A stretch of 64,000 nt of DNA from contig JAKJHU010000066.1 of the NCBI GenBank assembly GCA_022316685.1, positions 1,054,001 to 1,118,000 of the forward strand. The letters are read 5' to 3'. Shown piece by piece: positions 39,576 to 51,376 of this stretch. Position 1 is the stretch's first letter; each line of letters begins with the position of its first letter. The notes beneath the pieces were generated by a model. That model was not told the origin of the DNA. It saw nothing but the letters and a program-made list of their open reading frames with translations, and made no database searches. This stretch comes from Progne subis subis (taxonomy: Eukaryota; Chordata; Aves; Passeriformes; Hirundinidae). The translations under genes and the position numbers were made by a program.

Positions 39576-41269
39576 TAGGTTAGGATGTGGAATTGGCTGA
39601 TTCCTGGCTGCAGGTGTTCCATAGCAGCAGAATGGCTGTGTGAGAGACCACGTGTGAGGGCTAAAGTCTGTGCAGGAGGATGGTTTTGTGTGTTTGTCCT
39701 GGGATATTTGGTATGGAGATCTGTTTTTCAGGTTTTACTCCTGAATCTTTGTACTTTTATCAACAAAAATGTTGTTGCCAGTTCCTGATGTCGTAGGTGT
39801 TTCAAGTCCCCAAGATATCTTGAACAGTAAAGGAATTTTGATCAGAAAATATGTAAAATCTCCATCCTTTAAGTAGGGAATGCCAGTTACAGAAATCTAA
39901 ACTGTATCTTTAGAATTACCTAATTTTGTGGTTTCTTAGGTAATAAGCCAGAAAGAGGGTGCTTCAAGCCCCATTTCAAGTAAGTCCTTTCAGTAAGATG
40001 CTTTTCCTACAGCACTTGGAAAACACCAGTAAGAATTCTTGCCCGAGAATATAGCAGTGGTGTGTTACAGTAGCCCTGGCCTCTGAGGCTGTTTGTTCAA
40101 ATCCTTTTGTTTATTATGAGCTGGAATGCAGGGCTGTGGGCTGGGCTGGAGAACACCAGCGTGGTGCCTTCGTGACACTTGGCATTAACAAATGGCATCT
40201 TTGTTCCAGCCTCTGCAGCTCCTGGAACTGTAGAGAGGCTGTGTCTGGAAAAAGGAACACGTGTCAAGTGGCTCAGTTGTGTAGAGCAAATGCGGCAAGT
40301 GGAGGAGGAGAACTTTTCCCCTGGTCATTTTTGATAAACAGTGATTTAGAATATGGTCTAGAAGCAAACAGATTTACTTCATGAAGACTAAAACAGAGCT
40401 CTGCAAGGACTGGGAGGAAAATGACAGTCTAAAGACTGGTAAAGTGTTGTGTAAAATTTTATGTCCTGATCTTTAATTGTTTATATTGTGCTATTTTAAT
40501 TCTTATTTCAAATTAGTGATAACTGAGTTTTAAATTCGTAATAATTTTTAAGGGATAGAATTATGTTCTAATGGTGGAAGAAAAGTAGCTCAGTTAACTT
40601 CTGGAAATTTGTATTTCAGAGGAAGCGTTGCTATGCAAAAGGGATTGTTTTTCTAACTAACTATTCATTTTATGTTAAAAGTTCTTCTCTGTGTTAGAAG
40701 TTTTCTCTGCATGAAGAGAAAGTATAATAAATGACGCTTACTCCCTTTTGTTCAGAGAAGGTTTAGTATTGATGTGCTGGTATTTACCAAGATTCTTCCT
40801 TTTGAACATCGTGTACCCACGACAAAATACTACTAAGTGTACGTCATGGCTTTTATTTCATTGTTTATGGGAATGAAGTGGAAGGAAAATAAACAGCCTG
40901 AGTATTTAAGGGACCTTCTGCTATGACCAGAGAGTTTGTTTATTGCTCTGATATGTGCTTTGAATGTGTAGATGCCTAGCAGCTGGTGGTAGTGCCTGCA
41001 GACAGGAATTTGTGCCAGTGCAGCTCTTTGAGCAGTGGGATGTGTAATGTGCAAACAAGCAAGAATTTCAATAAAGTAATGGGAAACAAATTAACATTTT
41101 CAATTCTTTTGGGTTTTTGAGAGTGTTCTGCAGTTGGAGAGAATGATGGTGGGTTAAAGGACAAAAAAGGAAGAAATCACTTTTCAGAATCTGGTATAAG
41201 GTTACACAAGATGCTCTTCATATTGAGCCTCATCCCCATGGAAAGAGGCGTTGCTTCTGTGGGTGCTGA

Positions 41270-41912
41270 TCCACAGTGGGTGAGCCTGAGCCAGTGTGTG
41301 CCCAGGAAGGCCAATGGCATCCTGGCCTTTACCAGCAATGGTGTGGCCAGCCGGGCCAGGGCTGTGATTGTTCCCCTGTACTCAACTCTGATGGGGGCAC
41401 ACCTCAAATCCTGGGATCAGTTTTGGCTCCCTTGTGACAAGAAGGACATTGGGGTGGTGGAGAATGTCCGGAGAAGGGAGTGGAGCTGTGATAGGGTCTG
41501 GAGCACAGATCCTATGAAGAGTGACTAGGGGAACTGGGGGGTGTTTATCCTGGAGAAAAGGAGGCTCAAAGGGGAAACTTAGTGCTCTCCTTGACTCCCT
41601 GACAGGAAGGTGTAGCCAGGCTGGGGCTGGGCTCTTCTTGAAGATAATAAATGACAGAAAGAGATGAAATGATTTCAAGTTGCATTGGGATAGTTACGAT
41701 TGATACTTGGAAAAATTTTGTTCCTAAAAGGGTTGTCAAGCACTGGAAATAGGCTGCCTGGGGAAGTGGTGGAGTCACCATCCCTTGAGATATTTAAAAG
41801 CACTTGTGCTTGGAGGCATTGTTTAGTGGTGGGCTTGGCAGTGATGAGTTAATGGTTGGACTCAATAATCTTTAATGTCTTTTCCAACCTAAACAAATCT
41901 GTGATTCTTCTT
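41270..41912 (+). mobile_element. CR1 LINE fragment with remnant of the ORF2 C-terminus
   Basis: This is the longest repeat of its type in the window. The frame around 41305-41528 still reads like the C-terminal end of the CR1 reverse-transcriptase ORF ([20 protein letters not shown], then VPLYSTL and [14 protein letters not shown]) before a stop at 41526-41528. Downstream, GTTGTCAAGCACTGGAA, CTGCCTGGGGAAGTGGTGGA and GTCACCATCCCTTGAGATAT continue the same element in decayed form. The tail is TTTTCCAACCTAAACAAATC plus GTGATTCTTCTT, the usual CR1 end. Stops and frameshifts mean no function remains. The left boundary is approximate. Confidence 0.92.
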
Positions 41913-42985
41913 AAATTTATGGCACGTCTCTAAGAGATAGTTCATTATACCGCTGCTGATGCATGAGCACTGTCATGTATCTTGTACCTTCTACTCCTTC
42001 AGCGTAAGGAACTCGCTGAGGCTCTTGGTGGTACTCATGTCATGCTACCTTCATGAGGGAGCTACTTCATGGGTGTTATTTTTGACAGGTGAGGTACAGC
42101 CTAGTTGTTTTTTAGGCTGTTTCAGAGAGAATAGCACTAGTGAGTTTGAGTAACCCCAAAGACCATTCCTGTAAGCTGTATGACTACTTTTGTAGGGATT
42201 AGAGATGTGTACTCAGTGGATTGCACATGGAGATCACTTTAAAAAAGGCTGTGTCTTACTGGTTTGCAGTTCTGTAGCTGAACACGATTAGAAGCCATGC
42301 AGGATTAGACAAACAATTCAAAATGCAGGTACTTAGTAAACCTTGTACAGCAACAGCTTTTCTTTTTGTGGGAAAGACCAGTGTTTTACTGTCTTCTCCC
42401 TCAACAGCAGCTGAGTTCTGCCAGGCTGTGATGAAAGCCAGGTGTAACTATGGGCTCTGTGTTAGTCACCCCAACAGGAGCAGCTGAGCTGCTGCCAGGC
42501 TACCACAGGCTGTTCAGCTCCTTCCTGACTGCTGGAAACAGAAGGGATAGTGCTGCCAGTTACTCTCCTTCATTCTGGAAAACTGAGTTACTGCAGGGAC
42601 TGCAAGAGGGATCCTCAGTGTTTAGCTCAGTGATTTAAATGAGTACCAAATTACTGTAAATTATTGTAAATTCTTTTCCTCCTACCCCCACCTTAAAATA
42701 CATATTTAGGTAGATTATAAGGGGTCCTTGGGTTGAGATTCTCAGCTGTCTGTAGGTGACTACATCTACAGCTGCTCTTTTTCCATTTGGAACAGAAGAG
42801 AGAAGATGGCACTCAAGCAAGAGTAAGGCAGGATTTTTTTTTCAGTTTCATCAGATCATCAAACCATACCTCTGTTTCTTGCAAAAATGTCTATCCTTGA
42901 GAATACTTTTAGTAAAATTCAGTATTTAATTTTTACATCTAATTGTAGGCCAGGACCTTATTTTTTCTTTACTAGTGTTTATTTA

Positions 42986-42999
42986 TTTTTTTTTTTTTT
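42986..42999. repeat. Poly-T tract (T14)
   Basis: A simple homopolymer inside T-rich sequence of intron 1. Confidence 0.9.
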
Positions 43000-43139
43000 G
43001 GATCTGTTGTTTTGCTGTTAAATGTCACTTCTGGCAGTTAGTCTCTTCCAAGTAGTTTAGCATTCATTAATAGAGCATAGTGTTACATGTTTTTAGTTTG
43101 CATTATGTCTATTACTGCTGAGGAGATTCTGGACTCTTG

Positions 43140-43325
43140 GAAATTTTCACAGTGAGAACAGCCATTGGAATAATCTCCCCAGGGCAGTGGTGGATTCCCC
43201 AGGACTGGACACTTCTAAGATTCAGCTGAAGAAGGTGCTGGAGCTTGTCTAGGCTGTGCTTTTGCCAAGAAAGCTTGGACTAGATGGTCCCTGAGGTCCC
43301 TTTCAACCTGTCGTTCTCTGATTGA
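43140..43325 (+). mobile_element. CR1 LINE fragment (3' end)
   Basis: CR1-like tail in sense orientation: CCCCAGGGCAGTGGTGGATT with CCCCAGGACTGGACACTTCT, then GGACTAGATGGTCCCTGAGG and TCCCTTTCAACCTGTCGTTC, ending with TCTGATTGAT. It is diverged and non-coding. Confidence 0.85.
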
Positions 43326-46300
43326 TGCTGGGCAGGATTTTAGCCATGCTGCTTGTACCTTGTAAGCCTGACTGATTTGGGGGGGAGTTGAAAGTGCTGT
43401 TTAGCATGCCACCATTGACAGAATTTATCATCAGGTCATTACTAATATATTTCCACATTTTTTAGTTCAAACGATTTCTCTGTACCACTTAATTGACTAT
43501 ATATTAATGTCCACCTCATTTGAGATGGTGTTGTTTCCTGTGTCATTTGTAATGCTGACTTTTAATTAGTAAATTTAATCATACTTGTATCATCTTTAAC
43601 TGCTTTCATTGAGAGAGCCCTGAATAAATCTGCTGAGACTTTAAAGACAAATAACTGGCATTCTAATTTAATATTTTTGTATTTTTTTGTGCTGAAGAAT
43701 TTTTCTTGTTCCCATATTTACTTTATCAGGAATTAATATGTAATTTCTAAGTTGGAGATATTTAAATAGTTCCTCTTATAAGAAAAATCATGTTCAGCGC
43801 TTATCTCCCAAAATAAAACCTCTTGCCCCCATCTCAAACTGTTTTCTGGGTTTTCAGTATTGATGGATTAATGAAACATTGAACTATCTCAGTGCAGCTG
43901 GAAGGTTTAAGATGATGCTGGCAAAAAGCAAAGAGGATTACTTAAAAGGCAATGAATATGATAATTTACACACAAAATATAATTGAATTGTCCTGAGACA
44001 CAGAACATGCCAAACTTTGATTCACACATTGCTTATGCAGAGGAAGGGATGGTAAGCCATGGCCATGTTCTCAGCATAAATCAGGAACTCGCTTTCTGGT
44101 GCAAATACAGTTTGGCATTCTTTTAAGCAAAGGTTTAGACTTCTTTCAGCTTACATTGTTATTCTGTCTGTTTTTTTGAAGATCTATGCATGTCCTTTCG
44201 AGCACATTTTAAAGTAAAAATAGCAACCCTTTTTAGTTCTGTTTATAAAATGTATCATCTAGGTACTATGTGAATGTACTGACTACTGTGTATTACAATA
44301 CTGTCTGCTTATATGCAGCCACACTCTTCCACTCTTTCTCAAATTAAATCTAATCTCTTCTACTTGGAAATTAGTGAAAGGACTTTTTAGCTATTTCTTG
44401 AAGCTTAGCAGCTGGTATACTTTAAACCAGGGAGCTTTTCCCCACAGCTGTCCATTGGAGAAGTGCAGATTAGGGTCAATCAGTACTTGAAGTCGCTGAA
44501 GGAATATCAGGTTTCTAAGGAAGTTAAAAGTTTACTCTTTAAAAACCCATAATTGGTCTTCTGTAAAGACTTGCTATAAGCGCAGATCTGTTTAACAGAA
44601 GGAAACACAATTTAATTTTGATTACAGTTCCTTTTTATCTTCTCACTTTGAATGTAAACCCAGGTTTCATCCACTGCTTTTAGTCAGTGTTGATTTGGTA
44701 GCTTTAGTGGATGTCATCAGTTCAGCAGACATGCTATGTCAACGAGTAAAGCTTAGGAACCAGCTTGTTGTAATTGTGCTGGGGGGAGTAGATAGTGCTG
44801 GCACGCCCTGGCAGTGCTGTGAAGTTGTGTCTATGCCCTTGGCTGCCACAGGGCTGGGGAGGGACTCTGGTGGGAGCTGTGTCTTGCTCAGAGCTCACGT
44901 GGGCATCCAGGGTGCCAGAGCCCTGCAATGGCTGTAAAGCTGAGTCAGGGAAAACCAAACCTGAGACCCAACTGCTTTGTGTCTTGAGTCCTCTTTTGGC
45001 TTAGGAGTAAAGGTGGATCCAGCACCTGAATGCACAGGAGGAGCAGTGCCTTGGCTTGGACACACCAAAGTCTGAGCAATATGAAATGATTCTACTCATC
45101 CCTTGTTTTACAGGGAGGAAATGATTTGTCAGTGTTGTAGCTTAGAGATGTGAAGCTTCCAAATATAGCAGATTGAATTATTTGTTTGGGTTTTTTTTCT
45201 CCCTCAAATAACCGTGTAAATACATGTGTGCTGGTTCTGCTGCACATTGGAAAAAATGACAGAGCTCTATGTATCCTTAATAAACAGGAGTAATATGATT
45301 GACGGATGATGGTGACAAAGGGGGCCAGGTGAGGGTAGCCAAGTGTGACTTCTGGGGATCATAAAGGGAAGCTTTGAAGAAGCAGCCAGACTTTCCTTTA
45401 GGGGAAGCTTGGGATGAGCAGTGCTGTTGTTTGAATGCTGGTGCTTGTGTCTGTGGTGGGTCATACTGAGGTTATCTTAGCATTCCCCTGGACAAAGGTG
45501 GAGTGGAAACAAGCAGAGACCATGTTAAATCTCTAACAGACGGCTTAGAAGGCCACCTTGGCACAGCTTCTTGTCTAGATGTTGAGAAATATGTAGGTAA
45601 CCTTTATTAAAGAAACACTAGGTTTGAACAAATAATTGTTAGAAAACTGTAATATCTGATCTGTTTTTCTATTTCGTGGCCCAGATGGTTGATATGTACA
45701 ATTCCTGAAGTTCATTATGTTGCCATGAACTAGATAGTGATAAAAACCCACATGCTTGGAGTTATTTTTATAACAGTGCTAGACTGAAATATATTTTAAA
45801 CCTTTTTCAAGCCTTGCTTTATGTGAAGTTCATTGCATTTTAATAATCAAAAGAATTCAACTCTTGAAACTTTCACAAACTTGTTAATTAAAGCTGATTT
45901 ACCTCACTGATTTGATATAATTGTATTTTGGGATATTGAAGTACGTTCTGTTGTTGGATATTCAAAACAGATACTTTTCCTTTCATGGTGCTCTCTGTTC
46001 CTGTCCATGTGCTAGAGATGGTTTCTGCTCAGGGAACAGGGCTGAGCAAAACATGAACTCAACTCATGTAGTAAATGCTTCATCTACAGTGTTCCGCTGT
46101 CCAATGCTTACTCACACACAGTTTTTTTTTCTTACCTGTCAACCTTCCTGTTGTCATATCCTTACACTTATTCCAGCTTTGGATTGCCCAAGTTGCAGTT
46201 CTGACGCTGTAATGACATCCTTCCCTGTTTTCTGAGAAAAAGTTTTAGACAATTTCTAAGAAGCCCTGCAGTATTTCTTCAGTATTCCAAAATCTCTGCA

Positions 46301-46698
46301 AATCCTGTAAATACTTCACAGTTTTCTTTTAAGCCAGTAATGAATGTTTCAGCTTTCTATGGCTATTAGAATATTTGTGGAATTGCCAAGTAACGGCCTT
46401 TAGTACTTTTTTCAGTCTTTCAGTTAGTGGGTTGTGCAGAATTATTTTTTTACTGTATTTAATATCTACGTTGGTGGAAAATCAGAAATGTTCTAAACTC
46501 AGCAATTAAGATACTGTGCAGTAACTGCTTTGAGCAGTATTTGGGACATACCCCAAGGGCATATTTTGTTTTGACACAATAGTTTTTGCATTTCTCTGTT
46601 GAAGTAGTCTCCCTGAAGTTGATTTTCCAAGTATTTGGCTGCAGTTCTTTTTTCACAAGGGAGAAAATCTGAACAACATTATTTTAATTCTTCTACAG

Positions 46699-46772
46699 GT
46701 GCAGATGCTGAGCAGGATGCTGCTATCAAACTTGCCCAGGAACGAGCAGAGATAGTTGCCAAGTATGACAGA
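46699..46772 (+). CDS. USP6NL: USP6NL exon 2 (coding, 74 nt)
   Basis: The exon lies between an acceptor (TTCTTCTACAG, ending at 46698) and a donor (GACAGA|GTAAGTG) at 46773. It starts with the last two bases of a split codon (GT), followed by 24 complete codons reading ADAEQDAAIKLAQERAEIVA and then KYDR, and ends in phase 0. The KLAQERAEIVAKYDR block is the conserved N-terminus of USP6NL, ahead of the TBC domain. Where human USP6NL, as I recall it, has its initiator Met close to this block, this exon has no Met, so the start must come from an upstream exon. The length, 74 nt, is not a multiple of three, so skipping it would shift the frame. Antisense and sense LTR copies lie on its two sides. 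Confidence 0.94.
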
Positions 46773-48692
46773 GTAAGTGAACTTTTTAGTAATTGAAGAC
46801 ATTTTATAATGAATCTTAGTAATATGTCTGTTTAAAAACTGAATAATGATCCCACCTAGCTGTTGTTTAAAACTCCATGTTGAGTACTAACCTGATGTTT
46901 GATGATACGTTGTCCTTGGGGTGAATTAAACTCTCCCTCCACAGGGGATATTCTGGATAATGACTCAACCAACTAATTTTTCAGGTGCAGAGCAAGTTAC
47001 TTTGGAGACTATTTCAGGGAGTGTATTGTATTAGAACTAGTGAAAGTGGGGTGTTTGAACATGCTCAGTGTATCTATGCAATCAGAAGGGCTCTGATTTT
47101 ACTTTTTTCTTTATTTAATCTTTGGTTATGGTAGTACAAACACTGAAATCATTGAATAGAAGATGAGTGAGCTATATTGTTTCTGATATTGTTGTGGGGA
47201 ACTAAAGAAACATCCTCATCATGCCATGTTTATTCTTGGACCCGTTGTCAGGACGAGCCTGGCACAGAGCATGCCTAGAATGCTTCCATGGTAGTCAGGT
47301 ATTTTTGTAACACAGAGGGACTTTTTAAGTGTCCTTGGAGTACAGAGTGATAGCCTTGTTTGCAGAATTAATGAAATGTTTTATATGCCAGATTTACTTA
47401 AGCACAGTGTGCAGTGAATGAGTGGCTCACCTTGGAATAAGGGAAAACCTGCTTGTGTGTGGCAGACTGTGACACCAGGTGCTCCTGGAATCTGCTCAGT
47501 CACTGCCATCCTCAGCTGGACAGGAGAGAAAGGAAACAACAAAAGGCTCATGAGCTGGGATGAAGGCAAGGAGAGGTCCTTCACCAATGACACTCATGGG
47601 CAAAGCAGACCTGAGTTGAGGAAATTTGTTTAGGAAATAAGAATAGGACAATAAGAAAATAAAAATTGGTTCTAAACCATTTTCTCCTTAACCCTCCCTT
47701 CTTCCTGGGCTTAGCTCTACTCCCAATTTTCTCTGCATCCTCCACCTGAGCAGTGCAGAAGGATGGGGGATGGTGGGGACTGTGGTCCCTCCCACAGGCT
47801 CAAGTTCTCCATGAACTTCTTCAGTGTGGGTCCTTCCCATGGGCTGCAGTTCTTGAGCTGCTCCAGCATTGGTCAGTCCTTCAGGCTCAGGTGCTCCAGC
47901 ACAGATCTTCCACAGGGTCACAAGTCCTGCCACCAAACCTGCTCTAGTGTGGCCTGGGCCATGGCCAGTGGCAGGTCCCTGTTGGAGCTTTGTCTCTCTT
48001 GCATGTGGGGAAGGCTTCCAGGAGCTTCTCAGAGCCCTGGAGCCCTCTGCTACTAAACCAGGCCACCGAAACCCAATGCACTTGGTGTTCTGAGTGGTGC
48101 CTGAGTTCATAGCCAGTGACCTGTGCATCGCCCACACCAGAAGTAGACAGAGCTGAAATGTAGTTAAACTTCTGCAAGCCTTTTGCAAGATTGGCAGTTG
48201 GAGAGGAAGAATGGGACCTGAGTGAATGCATAGAGGGAAAACTCAGTGCTGGATTGTTTGACAGCTGCTGCAAGTCAGCATGGATGTTAACTCAGGGAGT
48301 GTGTGCAGGATGTGCTCTTGCAGGTGATTGTTCAGGAAAGATGGATCTGGGAAATGAAACGAATAGAGGTCACTCTGGGGACCTTGATGGATTATTGTGG
48401 AGTTTAACAACAGGTGTGGGATTACTGTGACTCTGGTTGAAATGTATTCTGTGTATGGCAGTGACTGAAAGAGTTTTCCTGTGATGAAGATACTGTTTGT
48501 AGGGGCTGGGATAGGTGTTCTGCTGTCCTTTTTCTTGGCTGGTTAGTTTAGGACTGGTGTTCTCCTCCCCCTCCTCTAACCTGCTGCCACCATGTCTCAA
48601 AGGTTATGCCTTCTTTGAATGCTCTCCTATGTGTCTTTATTTATTGTGCCATAAAATATAATTTGGCTTTTACTTTTCTCCTTTCTCCTTAG
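46773..48692 (+). other. USP6NL intron 2
   Basis: A 1.92-kb GT-AG intron from donor GTAAGTG to the acceptor TCTCCTTTCTCCTTAG. The antisense LTR at 47456-48080 makes up about a third of it. The rest, 46773-47455 and 48085-48692, has no recognised feature; the segment 48190-48440 is somewhat GC-richer but unclassified. Confidence 0.9.
47456..48080 (-). mobile_element. Solo LTR of the same avian family, antisense copy
   Basis: This 625-bp copy is related to the one at 28141-28925, in the opposite orientation. On the + strand it runs from TGTGTGGCAGACTGTGACAC to AACCCAATGCA, keeping the TG...CA ends. Matching modules are CAACAAAAGGCTCATGAGC (47540s), repeated GGGCTGCAGTTCTTGAGCTG and CACAGGGTCACAAGTCCTGC units (47780-47940), and AGGCCACCGAAACCCAATGC at the element's 5' end. 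CTTG at 47452-47455 and at 48081-48084 may be a 4-bp target-site duplication. There is no internal viral region. The 166-codon open frame on the minus strand (47688-48188) spans the repeat units and is not a viral or host gene. Confidence 0.8.
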
Positions 48693-48775
48693 GGACGTGA
48701 GGGAGCTCAGATTGAACCGTGGGAAGATGCTGACTACCATCTTTACAAAGTCACAGATAGATTTGGCTTTCTACA
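48693..48775 (+). CDS. USP6NL: USP6NL exon 3 (coding, 83 nt)
   Basis: The exon lies between a strong acceptor (TCTCCTTTCTCCTTAG, ending at 48692) and a donor (CTACA|GTAAGTAG) at 48776. Phase 0 entry gives 27 codons, GREGAQIEPWEDADYHLYK followed by VTDRFGFL, and leaves CA, the first two bases of a His codon, to be finished by the next exon. The family sequence at this point is RFGFLHEEELP, so the expected next residue, His, fits. The acidic EPWEDADY motif and VTDRFGFLH are highly characteristic of USP6NL and its relatives. This stretch precedes the TBC domain and has no catalytic residues itself. The reading frame is intact. Confidence 0.96.
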
Positions 48776-51330
48776 GTAAGTAGCAAGCTTGTAAAGAAAA
48801 TAAGATTAAATTGCTACTATTAATATTCAGGCTCTTTATTGTATTACCTATTTGGTGAAAGTATTATTATGCCTTTAATAGATATTTTGGAAACTGCTGT
48901 GTAAGTGTTACTGCTGGCTAATCTTTCACTGTGCTTTTCAATTCAGTTTCTATCTGGGTTTTTATTTCTGTAATTTGATCTTGCATAGGGAGTGAAATAT
49001 TTTAGAATATTTTATTGGGGAATGAAAATTGATAGCCTGCAGAAAACATATTTCAAGCTGAATTGCAGATAAATTTTGGTTGTGAGTAACTTAGTTGGAT
49101 GTAAACAAACTTGAAGTTCTTGGAAGGATTTATTAAAAATTTGTTAAAATGTTTAATTTTAAAAAGATCCCAACACATTAAGGTTACTCAATGGTTGTAT
49201 ATGAGCAGTAGTGTATCTCAGCCCATCAAAGATAAGTATCTTTTGGCTTCATATATTTTTTAACCTTACTGAAATCTCTGCTGATTTGGGACCTAATTTT
49301 GAATCAACTTTAAGTCAGAAAATGCCAGAATCCAGGTGCAGTTTCCCCTATAGGTGCCTCCTTTGTAACATAATCTGTTCCTTTTTGGCAAAGAGAGATT
49401 AGAGTATTAAATTGTATTAGGGTTTCTATGGTTGGCAGATGTAAATATGCAGCTTGAAGAAACTGAACACAAGCTGACTTGCTACTTTTGATGATATTAG
49501 GATTCTCTGAGGTTCTTGGTGTTTGATATTTTTGTTTGAATACACGAAATGCAGTTTAAGTCCAGAAAAATCAGTGATAAGTGAAAAAGATAGTAATACC
49601 TATATTATCCATAGTATTGGGAAGGGGGATGTGTATGTTCTGTTTTTTGGGGTCTTTTTTTCCTTCCTTTTGGCAATATTACTTTTACAAGCTGTCAGTT
49701 AAAAGTCATCTTTACCTGCAGACTGCTTGTGCTTCGTTGGGGTGAGTTAATTTGATGTGTGACTTTCAAAGAGATCTGTTTTACACAAAGAGGTCCTTGT
49801 GTTGGTAAAGCCCAGCTGCAGCACCACATGCCTGCAGGTGTAGCATTCCTAATGGAGAATGGATGTCAGAGTTATTTTATTTCTGGGGCAGAAGTGATGG
49901 AAGCCACTGCAGGGTTCACCTCTGACTTTGGTACCCTGGTGAACTCCTGAACTTTGCCTGTTACTTGTGTTGTGATACTTGCATTTTTATGTGTTAGGCC
50001 TAGCAGATTGTTACTCAAGTCCAGTCATTACCCCAGAGCTTTTTCCCAGGATATCTTTACTCACCAACACAGAATTAATTCTCTATATAGTCGGCTTCAA
50101 GGGATGAAAGATTTAAATTACATAAAGACAGCACAGGTTAACAGTGTGTGCAGATAATCTCTTCACTAATTGTGCCTATTTGTAGCTTATCCATGTCCTG
50201 TTACAGGGCAGATTTCACCTGGCTGTGCTCTCAAGGCTTATTTATGATTACTTAAGACAAATTCAATGTCTTGCAAATGATGTTTTTATTTTCCTGAGAA
50301 GCAAAATCTCTCCTAATAGAAGAAATATAATTAGGATAAATATATCAACTGCCTTACTCTGAAACAACAACTTATATTGCATTATAGATTTTAACTATGG
50401 TCCGGATCACATGTTCTGTTGTACTGGGTTTGCTGTGTCTGAGAGCAACTCCTGTTCTGTGGAGTTCGGAATGCAGCAGGATGTACCAAAAACCTCAAAA
50501 GTTTATCACCCCAGAGAGCCATAATTCCCTATGACCTCTCAAGTGTTTACAGTGTAAATTAGCCAACAGGCTGATGCATATTGAAAATGAAAACCTGGGG
50601 GCGGTACCAAATTTAGTGTCCTAGTTAAGGTCTACAGGGAATTGTAATCTTGTTTATATTGACATCTTAAAATAGTAAGAGAGGTGTCTTTTCTATCAGA
50701 AGGGTGCTGGGTGTGAGGAACCTGATACAAAATTAGGCTTTGATTACTATCAGTAGTTTTCTCTTTTTCCTTGTCTGTGTCCTGTTTGCAGCTTTCCTTG
50801 GCTCTGTCAAAGGGCATTCCAAGTTCAGCTGATTGCTGAGAGGGCAGAAAAGATAATTTTCAGGGAATGAAGCACTCAGGCTGCGTGTGTAACCTGCCAC
50901 TGGGTAGAAGACGGGAGAATATAAAGGCTAGAGAGATTCCAAGAATAGTTTCGGTCTAGATCAGCAATTCTTCTGGTATCCCCCATCCTTATTTGTGTGT
51001 TAAACTGGGAATTTGTAAACTCTAGGGACCTGAAGACTTAACACTTCTATTGTCTTCCTGCCATACCAGTGGAAGTGGGCTCAGGTTATCTTGAGACACC
51101 AGACTGGGAGGTAGAGGGAAGGTGTTAAATAAAAAAATTAACAGTGGAGAAATTGGATTGTGATTGGAAGCATATGACTTTTCTCTTCAAATAAAATATG
51201 TCACTTTAAGCTATTTATGAGACCCTCAGTTGATGTATCTGGCATCTTTGGTCAGTTCTAAGTGATGTAGTATTTATTGTTTACAAGAGTTAGGTCCATC
51301 TTTACCAATATTGTCTTAAATTTTTGGTAT

Positions 51331-51376
51331 CCTTCAGAACACAATTTAATTTGCCTTCAGAACACAATTTAATTTG
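51331..51376. repeat. Perfect 23-bp tandem duplication
   Basis: The unit CCTTCAGAACACAATTTAAT plus TTG occurs twice back to back with no mismatch, and is followed by CTTGCTGC. Perfect identity points to a recent slippage or duplication event in the intron, or to an assembly artefact. Confidence 0.97.

Larger units (their letters stand above)
18235..46698 (+). other. USP6NL intron 1, second part (exon B to exon 2)
   Basis: About 28.5 kb of noncoding DNA. Identified contents are poly-T at 19619-19668, T tracts at 21476-21502 and 22172-22191, an LTR at 28141-28925, poly-A at 33853-33887, A16 at 36593-36608, a TG repeat at 39003-39023, CR1 pieces at 39345-39575, 41270-41912 and 43140-43325, and T14 at 42986-42999. 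GC-richer patches at 22420-22760, 25240-25660, 30880-31050, 35200-35640, 42410-42610 and 44790-45060 were inspected and gave no recognisable protein or repeat family. The intron ends in an acceptor (TTCTTCTACAG at 46698). Confidence 0.65.

Noticed and set aside
41211..41528. A 105-codon open frame on the + strand
   Set aside because: This is the decayed C-terminal end of CR1 reverse transcriptase within a LINE fragment, not a separate gene.
44448..44510. Exon-like segment after a good acceptor (TTTTCCCCACAG), open in one frame (LSIGEVQIRVNQYLKSLKEY)
   Set aside because: Its donor (CAG|GTTTCT) is weak, and in the phase needed between exons A/B and exon 2 it meets a stop after eight codons. 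It could only be a poison exon, for which there is no other evidence.
47688..48188. The longest open frame in the window (166 codons, minus strand)
   Set aside because: It lies mostly in the antisense solo LTR and its translation follows the repeat's GC-rich units. There is no viral or host protein similarity.
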